A DNA stretch of 64,000 nt from an uncultured Bacteroidales bacterium (GTDB taxonomy: Bacteria > Bacteroidota > Bacteroidia > Bacteroidales > Bacteroidaceae), in the NCBI GenBank assembly GCA_902800925.1, contig CADCGD010000002.1:24497-88496 (forward strand), given 5' to 3'. The notes beneath the pieces were generated by a model. That model did no database searches. It was not told the origin of the DNA and worked only from the letters and a program-made list of their open reading frames with translations. Each line of letters opens with the position of its first letter. Position 1 is the first letter of the stretch. Made by a program: the position numbers and the translations under genes. Shown in pieces: positions 36,223 to 47,116 of this stretch.

Positions 36223-37293
36223 ATGGAAAAGATAGATCTCAATAATAAAACCATTTTGGTGACGGGTGCTGCCGGTTTCATTGGTAGCAACCTGGTAAAG
36301 CGTCTCTTCAAGGACTACACAGGGACCACGATTGTCGGCATTGACAATATGAATGCCTATTACGATGTGTCGTTGAAGGACTATCGTGTGGACGAGCTGA
36401 ACAAGAGCGTTCCCGCTGGCACCACATGGAAGTTCGTCAAGGGCGATATTGCCGATAAGGCTGCCATTGATGCCCTGTTTGCAGAATATAAGTTCGATGT
36501 GGTGGTGAATCTGGCTGCTCAGGCTGGTGTGCGCTACTCCATTGAGAATCCTGATGCTTATATCCAGTCGAATATGATTGGTTTCTACAATATTCTGGAA
36601 GCCTGTCGTCACAATCCTGTCGCACACCTCGTCTATGCTTCGTCATCGAGTGTTTATGGTGGTAACAAGAAGGTGCCGTTCTCGACAGACGACCGCGTGG
36701 ACAATCCTGTAAGCCTTTATGCAGCCACTAAGAAGAGCAACGAGCTCTTTGCCCATTGCTATTCGAAGCTGTATAACATTCCGACAACGGGTTTGCGCTT
36801 TTTCACCGTCTATGGCCCTGCGGGTCGTCCGGATATGGCGTACTTTGGCTTTACCAACAAGCTGTTGAAGGGTGAAACCATCCAGATCTTCAACTATGGC
36901 AACTGTCGTCGTGACTTCACTTACGTCGATGATATCGTAGAAGGTGTGGTGCGCGTGATGCAAGGGGCTCCTGAACGTAAGAATGGTGAGGATGGTCTGC
37001 CTGTTCCTCCATATGCAGTATATAATATTGGTGGAGGTCAGCCCGAGAACCTGCTGGACTTTGTGAATATCCTGCAGGAGGAACTGGTGCGTGCTGGTGT
37101 ACTGCCCAAGGACTTCGATTTCGAGGCTCACAAGAAACTCGTGCCCATGCAGCCAGGTGATGTACCCACAACCTATGCTGATGCTGAGGCATTGGAGCGC
37201 GACTTCGGTTTTACGCCAAAGATCACGTTGCGAGAGGGATTAAGAAAGTTTGCAGAGTGGCATAAGTCGTACTATGACAGAAGTAACGATTAG
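36223..37293 (+). CDS. NAD-dependent epimerase, probable UDP-glucuronate 4-epimerase
   Basis: 356 aa. Rossmann motif GAAGFIGSN (~16-24), catalytic Ser region YASSSSVYGG, YxxxK as YAATKK, and the run TVYGPAGRPDMA typical of UDP-glucuronate 4-epimerases. The reaction interconverts UDP-GlcA and UDP-GalA through a 4-keto intermediate. It follows a sugar kinase and a nucleotidyltransferase, completing a plausible uronic acid salvage and conversion route for polysaccharide building blocks. Its 3' end overlaps the next gene by 20 bp. Confidence 0.88.
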   Translation: MEKIDLNNKTILVTGAAGFIGSNLVKRLFKDYTGTTIVGIDNMNAYYDVSLKDYRVDELNKSVPAGTTWKFVKGDIADKAAIDALFAEYKFDVVVNLAAQAGVRYSIENPDAYIQSNMIGFYNILEACRHNPVAHLVYASSSSVYGGNKKVPFSTDDRVDNPVSLYAATKKSNELFAHCYSKLYNIPTTGLRFFTVYGPAGRPDMAYFGFTNKLLKGETIQIFNYGNCRRDFTYVDDIVEGVVRVMQGAPERKNGEDGLPVPPYAVYNIGGGQPENLLDFVNILQEELVRAGVLPKDFDFEAHKKLVPMQPGDVPTTYADAEALERDFGFTPKITLREGLRKFAEWHKSYYDRSND

Positions 37294-37780
37294 TGACAGC
37301 GTATTGCGCAAGGCGGCAGGCGAAGGCATGGATGCCTTCGTGGGCGCTTTTGTGTCTGCTATCAAGGAGGCCATTGGTGGTCAGCTGACCAATGAGACGC
37401 TGACGGAGCTGAACAGCGACCAGATTACCCTGCTGGCATGGGACCAGTTGCATGAGGAGGTCATGGATGGTGGCTTTGTGCAGTTGATACACAACGGCTA
37501 TGGCCCGTTCATCTTCAAGAATCCGTTGGCTAAGGCACTGAAACTGTGGGGCTTGCGTGACCTGTCGAAGCTGATATACGATGCTCATTCGTTGTATCAG
37601 AAGTACCACGAACCCTTAGAGCGCGACTGTACTGACGAAGAATTCATGGCGCTCTTTGAGCAGTACCCAGAGTTCGACGACATGGACGACGAATTTGTGG
37701 AGAAGGAAGAAGAGTGGACAGAACAGATAGCACGCTATATTGACGAACACATAGAACGCTTCGCTGTGATTAAAGATTAA
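37274..37780 (+). CDS. DMP19-family (DUF4375) protein
   Basis: 168 aa from the ATG at 37274; an in-frame upstream start at 37250 would lie deeper in the epimerase gene. The central part HEEVMDGGFVQLIHNGYG matches the DMP19/DUF4375 family as I know it, and the C-terminal half is very acidic (EFDDMDDEFVEKEEE). White spot syndrome virus DMP19 is a DNA-mimic protein; bacterial members have no settled role. It overlaps the epimerase end by 20 bp and precedes smpB by 22 bp. Confidence 0.72.
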   Translation: MTEVTISDSVLRKAAGEGMDAFVGAFVSAIKEAIGGQLTNETLTELNSDQITLLAWDQLHEEVMDGGFVQLIHNGYGPFIFKNPLAKALKLWGLRDLSKLIYDAHSLYQKYHEPLERDCTDEEFMALFEQYPEFDDMDDEFVEKEEEWTEQIARYIDEHIERFAVIKD

Positions 37781-37802
37781 ACATTAAAGATTAATTCGGA
37801 TA

Positions 37803-38281
37803 GTGAATAAGCAACAAGAGGAACTTCGCAAGAAGAGTCCTGTACAGATAAAGAACCGCAAGGCCTCGTTTGAGTATTTCTTCATCGAGGAGTTCACGGC
37901 AGGCATCGTCTTGACGGGTACGGAGATTAAGAGCATCCGTCTGGGCAAGGCCTCACTGGTGGACACCTATTGCGTGATTATCAATGGGGAGCTGTGGGTG
38001 AAAGGCATGAATATCTCGCCTTACTTCTATGGCTCCTACAACAATCACGAGATGAAGCGCGACAGGAAACTGTTGCTCACGAAGCGCGAGATACAGAAAC
38101 TGGCATCGGCTACCAAACAGACGGGTTACACCATTGTGCCCCTGTTGGTATTCATCGACGAGAAAGGCCGTGCCAAGATGGATATTGCCCTGTGTAAAGG
38201 TAAAAAGGAGTTTGACAAGCGTCAGACGCTGAAGGAAAAGGAAGACAGGCGCGAGATGGATCGTGCCATGAAGGTATATAA

Positions 38282-38285
<4 letters not shown>
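37803..38285 (+). CDS. smpB: SsrA-binding protein SmpB
   Basis: 160 aa from a GTG start. It has the SmpB core [34 protein letters not shown] and the basic C-terminal tail ([22 protein letters not shown]). SmpB carries tmRNA to ribosomes stalled on broken mRNAs. The gene overlaps metH by 4 bp (ATGA), so the two are translationally coupled. Confidence 0.96.
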
Positions 38286-40968
<2,683 letters not shown>

Positions 40969-40978
<10 letters not shown>

Positions 40979-41601
40979 AAACCGTGTTATTCGACTTGGG
41001 AGGAGTGATTATCACCCTCGACCAGTCACAAGCTATACGTCGCTTTGAGGAGCTGGGCGTTGCTGATGTCGCTCAGCGTCTGGACCCCTACCAGCAGAGT
41101 GGTATCTTCGGCCAACTGGAGGAGGGACTGATCAGTGCGGAGGACTTCCGCAGGGAACTCTCCACGCTGGTGGGCTACGAGGTAACGATGGACCAGTGTG
41201 AATACGCCTGGCAGGGTTATGCCAAGGAGGTCCCTCAGCGCAATCTCGATGCCCTGCGCCGTCTGCACGAGGAGGGCTATCGCGTGTTGCTGCTCTCCAA
41301 CACCAATCCGTTTATGATGGCGTGGGCAGAGAGTCCGCATTTCGATGGTCACGGACACCCCGTGTCGCACTATTTCGATGCCTGCTATCTGAGCTATCAG
41401 TTGAAGATGATGAAACCCTCGGAGATGATTTTCCGCGAGGTGTTGCGCAGGGAGAAGACCTTCGCCTCGCAGGTGCTCTTTGTCGATGACGGGCCTCGCA
41501 ACGTGATGGTTGCCAGTCAGTTGGGCATGCGAACATACTGTCCTGAGAATGGTGCCGACTGGACAGAGAAAATCTATGACTACCTAAAAGACCAATCATG
41601 A
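40969..41601 (+). CDS. HAD-family phosphatase
   Basis: 210 aa. Nucleophile motif in LFDLGGVI (DxG..., residues 9-13 region), motif II Ser/Asn in LLLSNTNPF, and the acidic motif VDDGPRNV near residue 165. This variant, with Leu-Gly-Gly after the first Asp, is typical of class IA HAD phosphatases similar to YihX. It overlaps the metH end by 10 bp and its own end overlaps the next gene by 4 bp, so it is in the same transcript. The substrate is not evident. Confidence 0.85.
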
Positions 41602-43055
41602 AAAGAACGCTTTTATTCCTGATGATGCTGTTGGCCCTGACTGTTCAGGCGCAACAGAAACGTGAGTTCCGTGGCGCATGGATACAGAGTGTCAACGGAC
41701 AATTCATGGGCATGTCTACAGAGACCATGCAGAAGACGCTGACCTACCAGTTGGACGAGCTGCAGAAGGATGGTTGCAACGCCATCATCTTCCAGGTGCG
41801 CCCAGAGTGTGATGCCCTCTATGAGAGTAAGCTGGAGCCCTGGAGCTACTACCTGACGGGTCAGCAGGGTAGGGCGCCACAGCCCTATTGGGACCCCCTG
41901 CAGTGGATGATTGAACAGTGTCACCAGCGCGGCATGGAGTTGCATGCGTGGATCAATCCCTATCGTGCCAAGACGAAGGCTGCCCATGCCAACAGTTCGG
42001 GCCATGTGGTCAGTCGTCATCCGGAGCGTTGCTTCACCTATGACGGACTGACGCTGCTGAACCCAGCCCTGAAGGAGAACCGCGACTACATCTGTGCTGT
42101 CGTCATGGACATCCTGGAGCGTTATGATGTTGACGGACTGCACATCGACGACTATTTCTATCCTTACCCTGTGGCAGGTGTTGACATCCCTGATGCTGCC
42201 TATTTTGCTGCCAACGACGAGGGGTATACCGATATAGGTGACTGGCGTCGCCACAACGTAGACCTCTTCGTGGAACAGCTCTACCAGACTGTCCACGCCG
42301 TCAAGCCGTGGGTGAAGGTAGGCATCTCGCCCTTCGGCATCTATCGCAACCAGAAGAGCGACCCCAAGGGCAGTCGCACCAATGGCTTGCAGAACTATGA
42401 TCAGCTCTATGCCGACATCCTGCTGTGGGACAAGAAGGGGTGGATGGACTACTGCGTACCCCAGATCTATTGGGAGATTGGCAACAAGGCGGCAGACTAC
42501 GACGAGCTGATTCACTGGTGGGACAACAACATCCGCAACACCAACCTCTATATCGGCGAGGACGTGGAGCGTACGGCTAAGTTCAATCAGATGGCCCGTA
42601 AGATGGCGCTGCACAGCGAGATGAAGCGTGTCCAGGGTACTGTCCTGTGGTATGCCAAGGCCGCTGTCGACAACGTGGGCAACTATGGCACGCAGTTGCG
42701 CAATAACTACTGGTACTATCCGGCTCTGCAACCCACTACGCCGTGGATTGACAAAAAAGCGCCAGGCAAGGTCAGGAAGCTGAAAGCAATTGATGTCAAC
42801 GACCAGCGTGTGCTCTTCTGGACGGCTCCGAAGGCCAAGAAGTGGAGCGACGAGGCCGTGAAGTATGTCGTCTATCGCTTCGACAAGAAGGAGCGTGTGG
42901 ATATTGACGACGTGTCTAAGATTGTCGCCATCACGGAGAATGCCCATTTCGAACTGCCTGAGCAGCCCCACAAGACGCAACAGGTCTATGTCGTTACAGC
43001 CCTGGACCGTCTGCAGAACGAGAGTAGCATCAAGAAAATCAAGGTAAAATACTAA
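41598..43055 (+). CDS. Secreted family-10-like glycosyl hydrolase (GHL10/YngK type)
   Basis: 485 aa with a signal peptide cleaved near QAQQ (residue ~20). The catalytic region (~22-335) begins KREFRGAWIQSV and includes IIFQVRPECDALY, HAWINPYR and GLHIDDYFYPYP, hallmarks of the GHL10 (DUF187/YngK) family, followed by a C-terminal Fn3-like part (~375-485). Such proteins are exported and may act on envelope or dietary glycans; substrate is unknown. ATGA overlap with the HAD gene. Confidence 0.9.
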   Translation: MKRTLLFLMMLLALTVQAQQKREFRGAWIQSVNGQFMGMSTETMQKTLTYQLDELQKDGCNAIIFQVRPECDALYESKLEPWSYYLTGQQGRAPQPYWDPLQWMIEQCHQRGMELHAWINPYRAKTKAAHANSSGHVVSRHPERCFTYDGLTLLNPALKENRDYICAVVMDILERYDVDGLHIDDYFYPYPVAGVDIPDAAYFAANDEGYTDIGDWRRHNVDLFVEQLYQTVHAVKPWVKVGISPFGIYRNQKSDPKGSRTNGLQNYDQLYADILLWDKKGWMDYCVPQIYWEIGNKAADYDELIHWWDNNIRNTNLYIGEDVERTAKFNQMARKMALHSEMKRVQGTVLWYAKAAVDNVGNYGTQLRNNYWYYPALQPTTPWIDKKAPGKVRKLKAIDVNDQRVLFWTAPKAKKWSDEAVKYVVYRFDKKERVDIDDVSKIVAITENAHFELPEQPHKTQQVYVVTALDRLQNESSIKKIKVKY

Positions 43056-43061
43056 ACGGCG

Positions 43062-43709
43062 ATGATCAATATCCAGCGTTTTGAGGTTAATCCCTTGCAG
43101 GAGAACTGCTATGTGGTGAGCGACGACAGTCGTGAGTGTGTCATCATCGACTGTGGCGCCTATTACGACGAGGAGTCTATAGCCATCGACAACTACCTTC
43201 GCAAGCAGCAGCTGAAGCCCGTCCATCTATTGGCCACGCATGGCCATCTGGACCATAACTTCGGCAATGCCCACCTGTTTCGGCAGTATGGCTTGAAGGT
43301 AGAGATATGTGCTGGCGACCAGCAACTGGTGGAGCGCTTGCCCCAGCAGGCAGCAGCCCTTTTTGGCATGGAAATCAGCGACGACCAGCCACCCGTAGGA
43401 CGCCTGCTCAACGATGGCGACACCATCACGTTTGGCCAGCACACGTTGCAGGTAATCGCGACGCCAGGCCACAGTCATGGCTCGTGCCTGTTCTATTGCA
43501 AGGAGGAAGGTGTGGTGTTCTCTGGCGACACGCTGTTTCGCATGAGCATTGGTCGTACGGACTTCCCTGAGGGCAGTTGGCAACAGATGGAGCAGAGCCT
43601 GGCGAAGATTGCTGGCACCTTGCCCAAGGATACCGTTGTCTATCCTGGTCATGGTCCACAGACCACCATTGCCGACGAGTTGCAATACAATCCTTATCTG
43701 AGACGGTAA
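43062..43709 (+). CDS. Metallo-beta-lactamase-fold hydrolase (glyoxalase II-like)
   Basis: 215 aa. Metal motif THGHLDH (~66-72), further ligands in TPGHSHGS and FSGDTLF, and the final PGHGPQT. This is the small bacterial glyoxalase II-like or YcbL-like family with a two-zinc centre. It would hydrolyse a thioester or similar bond in the cytoplasm. It begins 6 bp after the glycosidase. Confidence 0.92.
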   Translation: MINIQRFEVNPLQENCYVVSDDSRECVIIDCGAYYDEESIAIDNYLRKQQLKPVHLLATHGHLDHNFGNAHLFRQYGLKVEICAGDQQLVERLPQQAAALFGMEISDDQPPVGRLLNDGDTITFGQHTLQVIATPGHSHGSCLFYCKEEGVVFSGDTLFRMSIGRTDFPEGSWQQMEQSLAKIAGTLPKDTVVYPGHGPQTTIADELQYNPYLRR

Positions 43710-43733
43710 ACGCCTCAGCACACACTGCCTTTC

Positions 43734-44675
43734 ATGACTAACCCGTCTTCTTCCAGCATCTTCCAGCGACCTGCATGGGTGGCGCTGTTGGCGTTCCTCG
43801 CTGCTTTCAGCTGGGGCTGGGCGTTCCCACTCGTCAAACTGGGTTTCGCGGAGTTTGGCATCCTGCAGGATATGACAGCCAGCAAGATGCTCTTTGCTGG
43901 TCTTCGCTTTGGCTTTGCGGGTGGCCTCATCCTTGTTATCGCCCTGCTGACAGGTCGCTCGTTCAGCTATAAGGAGACGGCGCCCAAGAGCAACGTTCGC
44001 AACGCCCTTTTCCTGTTGCTCTTTGCCCTGACGAATACCACGTTGCACTATGCGTTCTTCTATGTCGGACTGTCCTATAGTCAGGGCGCACGTGCAGCTA
44101 TCCTCAACTCCATGAGTGTCTTCACGCTGGTCATCCTGGCTTGTGTGTTCTTCAAGAGCGACAAGATGACCTATCGCAAACTGTTGGGCTGCGTCATTGG
44201 CTTTGCGGGCATTCTGACGTTGAACGTTGGGGGTAAAGAGAGTGGGGCATTTACCTTGCTTGGCGACGGACTGATCATCCTGAATGCCCTCTGTGGTGCC
44301 TGCGCAGGTCTCTTGACGCGTGGTGTCAACAAGCGCATCGACGTCTTTGTGGGAACGGGCTACAGTCTCGCTGTAGGTGGTGCCTTGCTCATCATTCCCA
44401 GCCTGCTCATGGGGGCCACCCTTCCTCATGTCTCGCTGTGGGGTCTCTGCATCCTCGCCCTGCTCATTGCTATCTCCACCATCGGTTTCACCCTCTACAA
44501 CAAGCTGCTCACCTGCAATCCCATTGGCAAGGTGGCCATCTGGAACTCGCTCATTCCCGTTGTTGGAGCCCTCACGTCCTGCCTCTGCCTTGGCGAGACG
44601 TTCTATCCCAAGTACATCTTCGCTGCCGGCCTGGCCACCCTCGGCATCTATATCATCAATCAAGGCAAGAAATGA
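43734..44675 (+). CDS. EamA/DMT-family transporter
   Basis: 313 aa with about ten hydrophobic helices in two EamA repeats (start of the first: VALLAFLAAFSWGWAFPLVK). EamA proteins export or import small metabolites such as amino acids or nucleotide sugars. It is the last gene of the dense run that began at smpB; the next genes are on the opposite strand. Confidence 0.9.
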   Translation: MTNPSSSSIFQRPAWVALLAFLAAFSWGWAFPLVKLGFAEFGILQDMTASKMLFAGLRFGFAGGLILVIALLTGRSFSYKETAPKSNVRNALFLLLFALTNTTLHYAFFYVGLSYSQGARAAILNSMSVFTLVILACVFFKSDKMTYRKLLGCVIGFAGILTLNVGGKESGAFTLLGDGLIILNALCGACAGLLTRGVNKRIDVFVGTGYSLAVGGALLIIPSLLMGATLPHVSLWGLCILALLIAISTIGFTLYNKLLTCNPIGKVAIWNSLIPVVGALTSCLCLGETFYPKYIFAAGLATLGIYIINQGKK

Positions 44676-44721
44676 AGAAGGGCCGACAGCCCTCGTAGTC
44701 TGTCAGCCCCCTCTTTGGTCT

Positions 44722-44774
44722 CACTATTCACTGTTCACTTTTCACTATTCACTGTTCACTGTTCACTGTTCACT
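44722..44774 (+). repeat. Tandem TTCACT(A/G) spacer repeat
   Basis: About eight imperfect copies of a 7-base unit TTCACTG or TTCACTA, running through 53 bp. Just beyond it is GGGCAAAGCCC (44793-44803), a small palindrome that could end the minus-strand HU-smalltalk transcript. The 128-bp gap between convergent genes contains no gene. Confidence 0.75.
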
Positions 44775-44803
44775 AGCGAAGCGTTTCACTAGGGCAAAGC
44801 CCG

Positions 44804-44914
44804 CTAGAATGGACCATGACCCATACAACTCGTGGTTGTGATGGCTGTCAGGAATGCTGTGAGTGCGGCTACTACTACCTTCACCGCTATCTCAATGAAA
44901 CTTTGCTTCTTCAT
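44804..44914 (-). CDS. Smalltalk protein (36 aa)
   Basis: A 36-residue reading frame beginning MKKQSFIEIAVKVVVAALTA and ending TTTSCMGHGPF. As I recall, NCBI names this small Bacteroidetes family 'smalltalk protein', usually found just after an HU-like gene, as here (17 bp after the HU stop). It has one hydrophobic segment and a Cys in a lipobox-like context. Function is unknown. It is too short for most gene finders, but the family match is nearly full length. Confidence 0.8.
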   Translation of the reverse strand: MKKQSFIEIAVKVVVAALTAFLTAITTTSCMGHGPF

Positions 44915-44931
44915 AACTCATTCCACATTCT

Positions 44932-45570
44932 TTAGTTGTTGTCACCTGTTTCACCACCAGCGTTACCACCTCCATTATTGTCGCCGCCGGTATTCTCACC
45001 ACCGTTATCAGGTGTTAGGGTACCTGTGCCGCCACCGTTGTCGCCCGTGTTCGAACCGCCACCGTTTTGGTTTTGGTTTTCGTTCGAACCGTTCTGGTTG
45101 GTTCCTGAGCCTGACGAAGAATCGCTCTCACCTGTCAGTTCGCTGTACAGCTGAGTGCTCAGCTTGGCGCCCTGACGCATGGCCGATGCCTTGAAGAGCG
45201 ACTTCTTGCTCTGGTCAGCCAGGAAGGCAATGCCCACACGCGTCACGTTCTCGCTGGCGCTGTAGTCCTTGGCATCAGCAACACCCTCGGACGTGCAGAC
45301 GGGGTAGAGGGTACCGATGCCGTCCAGCTTCACCTTGTAGCCATCGGCCAGCATCTCCTGCATGCAGCTCTTCAGCTTGGTGATGACACCAATCACCACG
45401 TCCTCGGTGTACACGCTGCCGTGCTTCATCACGTGCTCCGCCATGTCGGCCAGGTTCAGTGTGCCGCGATAGATAATCTTTCCGTAGGTCTTCTGCACCT
45501 GCTGGCGCTGCTCGTTCTTCTTGCCGACTGTGACCTTGCGTTCGTACTTCTTAATCTGAATTGTTCCCAT
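44932..45570 (-). CDS. HU-like DNA-binding protein with Gly/Asn-rich tail
   Basis: 212 aa. Residues ~1-125 match the HU-like domain of Bacteroidetes mobile-element proteins (NLADMAEHVMKHGSVYTEDVV, then KVKLDGIGTLYP). The rest, from ~135, is low complexity, dominated by Gly, Asn, Asp, Ser and Thr. The domain bends DNA or binds it non-specifically. Together with the smalltalk gene it is a pair that commonly accompanies VirE/BT4734-type genes, one of which is at 54135. Confidence 0.87.
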   Translation of the reverse strand: MGTIQIKKYERKVTVGKKNEQRQQVQKTYGKIIYRGTLNLADMAEHVMKHGSVYTEDVVIGVITKLKSCMQEMLADGYKVKLDGIGTLYPVCTSEGVADAKDYSASENVTRVGIAFLADQSKKSLFKASAMRQGAKLSTQLYSELTGESDSSSGSGTNQNGSNENQNQNGGGSNTGDNGGGTGTLTPDNGGENTGGDNNGGGNAGGETGDNN

Positions 45571-45753
45571 AATTGTAATAATTTTTAGTTAAACATAGAG
45601 TTTTGTTGTTGTGTTGTTGTTTGTTTGGTTTTTGTGTTGTTTTGTGCCGTCATGAGCGTTTAGGCTTTTCTCTTCGAGTGTTCAATCTTAACTCTGCAGG
45701 CGATAAGACTTTTCCCTCTCAGCAATCAGACTTCCCCTCATTTTTCGACAATG

Positions 45754-45761
45754 CAAAGGTA
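45754..45761 (-). promoter_or_regulatory. Promoter of the HU-smalltalk pair
   Basis: Complement of 45754-45761 is TACCTTTG, the Bacteroidetes -7 box. It predicts a 5' leader of about 180 bases before the HU start at 45570. Confidence 0.65.
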
Positions 45762-45852
45762 CGACATTTTCATTGCGGTTCACGAATACTTCACAAGAAA
45801 TTTTTCATTTTTCTGCGATATTTTTTTCATTCCTGAATATCTTGACAAAAAA

Positions 45853-45996
45853 CTGTTGCAGTGTTGCAGTGTTGCAGTTCTCTTAAAGCTATTCCCATAC
45901 CCTAAAAATACTTCTATATTTATCTATAAATATAGAGTTAATTTTTGACTTTAGTATAACCTATTTTGGAACTGCAACACTGCAACGCTGCAACAG
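45853..45996. repeat. Inverted GTTGCAG-rich repeat arms
   Basis: The arm at 45853-45882 (three GTTGCAG units ending in TTCTC) is matched in inverted form at 45969-45996, with one mismatch over 28 bases. An exact match of the second arm occurs inside the primase-like gene at 54682-54709. The ~86 bp between the arms are A/T-rich. Confidence 0.8.
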
Positions 45997-46028
45997 CGAG
46001 TTGTCTGACTGTTGTCGTAATGTGTTGT

Positions 46029-46071
46029 TTGTGCGCAACAAAATCCAATCAAAAACGTTGCTTGTGCGCAA
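46029..46071. promoter_or_regulatory. Two copies of palindrome TTGTGCGCAA, 33 bp apart
   Basis: TTGTGCGCAA occurs at 46029-46038 and again at 46062-46071. A spacing of 33 bp is close to three helical turns, placing both sites on one face of the DNA. This looks like a pair of operator sites for a dimeric regulator; no regulator gene is identified nearby. Confidence 0.45.
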
Positions 46072-46244
46072 CACTTCTAGTAGTGAAGGGGATGCTCGTA
46101 TTCTTGTGTAAAAACTCGAAGCCCTCCCCCCGGAGCGCTTTGCGAATGGGAAGCGTTGGAGGTCATATTGGGCGGAAAGATATTTTTTTTCTGTAATCTG
46201 CCAAACAATTCTATTAAAAGATGTGTAAAAATGTACCATCTTGT

Positions 46245-46274
46245 GAATAATCTCGAAGATTATTCGTATCTTTG
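46245..46274 (+). promoter_or_regulatory. Promoter with overlapping palindromic operator candidate
   Basis: GAATAATCT-CGA-AGATTATTC (46245-46265) is a perfect palindrome with 9-base arms, ending one base before the -7 box TATCTTTG (46267-46274). Protein bound there would block the promoter of the three-gene membrane operon starting at 46298. Confidence 0.65.
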
Positions 46275-46297
46275 CACGGATAAAGAACTTCAAAACT

Positions 46298-46570
46298 ATG
46301 CAGCTTCACGAGATGACATTCTTTATGGGGGTTCCAGTAGCCTTAATTTGGCTGCCGCTATTAATTGGTGTTGCCATAGGTTGTATAATCCCATTAACTC
46401 CAATTATCAGAAAACAATTGCATTTCAGCCCCTTACATGACACAGAAATAAATTCCGAGAGAGATTGCGATGCTTTAAAAGACATGCTATCAGGCATATC
46501 CAGAGGTGATAGAAAGATATTTAGTGGGCTCTTGAGGAAATTGGGATTAACATTATACGTTGAAAAATGA
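46298..46570 (+). CDS. Small membrane protein of unknown function
   Basis: 90 aa from the ATG at 46298, 24 bp after a good promoter. One or two hydrophobic segments at ~8-40, then a polar C-terminal part. An overlapping longer frame (46156-46440) starts before the promoter and is rejected. I do not recognise a family. It overlaps the next gene by 4 bp (ATGA), so it is the first gene of a three-gene operon just upstream of a restriction-modification system. Confidence 0.68.
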   Translation: MQLHEMTFFMGVPVALIWLPLLIGVAIGCIIPLTPIIRKQLHFSPLHDTEINSERDCDALKDMLSGISRGDRKIFSGLLRKLGLTLYVEK

Positions 46571-47112
46571 GTTTTCTAATAGATTTCTTGAATTTCATAT
46601 TGTTGGGGGTGATTCTATCGTTAACAGCTAGGTGGGCTCTTTTTAAATATAGAGCTTACCAATTGAAGTCTGCACAAAAAGAGCCCCTTGACCGAATGAT
46701 CCGTATCTCATCTAAAGACATTCTAAAGGGTGTTATTCGAAAAAGAGCATTTAAAGCTGTTTCTATTGCACAAACAGGAATCGAGAAAGCAAATCAGATT
46801 GACAAGCAAACAGAAACTATATTGGATGCCGTATATGAATCCATGATAGAGCAAAATTTGAAGTTCAGCCTAATTCCTAATGAAGACATTCACGAAGCCA
46901 TTAAAAGTGGAGTCCTTGATGATTCTTCGAAATACTATTTAAACGATGAAGTCATCATAAGATTATCCAATAGAGAAAAGGACGAAATAGCAAAGCAAAA
47001 CGCAGATAGGAAGAAGAAAATACAAGAAGAGCAGAGACTGAGAGAGCGACAACATGCTGAACAGCAAAAGAGGCTTAAGGATAAAGAAGTAGAGGATCAA
47101 ATAAACATATAG
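46567..47112 (+). CDS. Membrane-anchored coiled-coil protein of unknown function
   Basis: 181 aa. One N-terminal membrane anchor (~5-25), a middle domain with SSKDILKGVIRKRAF, and a C-terminal charged coiled coil (~135-178) rich in Lys, Glu, Arg and Gln. The bulk is probably cytoplasmic. No family is recognised. Its stop is 4 bp before the next start. Base use is clearly more A/T-rich than the housekeeping genes to the left, in keeping with acquired DNA. Confidence 0.7.
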   Translation: MSFLIDFLNFILLGVILSLTARWALFKYRAYQLKSAQKEPLDRMIRISSKDILKGVIRKRAFKAVSIAQTGIEKANQIDKQTETILDAVYESMIEQNLKFSLIPNEDIHEAIKSGVLDDSSKYYLNDEVIIRLSNREKDEIAKQNADRKKKIQEEQRLRERQHAEQQKRLKDKEVEDQINI

Positions 47113-47116
47113 GACA

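Larger units (their letters stand above)
45571..46297. other. 727-bp gap with repeats, palindromes and two opposing promoters
   Basis: I see no convincing gene here. Left to right it contains a ~180-bp leader of the HU gene, the HU promoter (45754-45761), an inverted pair of GTTGCAG-rich arms (45853-45882 and 45969-45996), two copies of the palindrome TTGTGCGCAA (46029-46038 and 46062-46071), a C/G-rich patch around 46120-46140, and a 21-bp palindrome (46245-46265) next to the promoter of the following operon. Short frames present lack start context and family likeness. Confidence 0.7.

Noticed and set aside
41613-43226. 537-aa open frame on the minus strand
   Set aside because: Antisense shadow of the family-10-like glycosidase; its composition mirrors the codon bias of the real gene and shows no motif.
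43227-44663. 478-aa open frame on the minus strand, Glu/Gln/Arg rich
   Set aside because: Antisense to the metallo-beta-lactamase-fold and EamA genes; low-complexity shadow.
44722-44774. TTCACT repeats as a CRISPR or origin iteron array
   Set aside because: The unit is only seven bases, degenerate, with no spacers, no cas or rep gene nearby, and resembles other spacer repeats in the window.
46156-46440. 94-aa frame overlapping the first membrane-operon gene
   Set aside because: It begins upstream of, and runs through, the promoter and palindrome; the 90-aa frame from 46298 has correct promoter spacing and a 4-bp overlap with the next gene.
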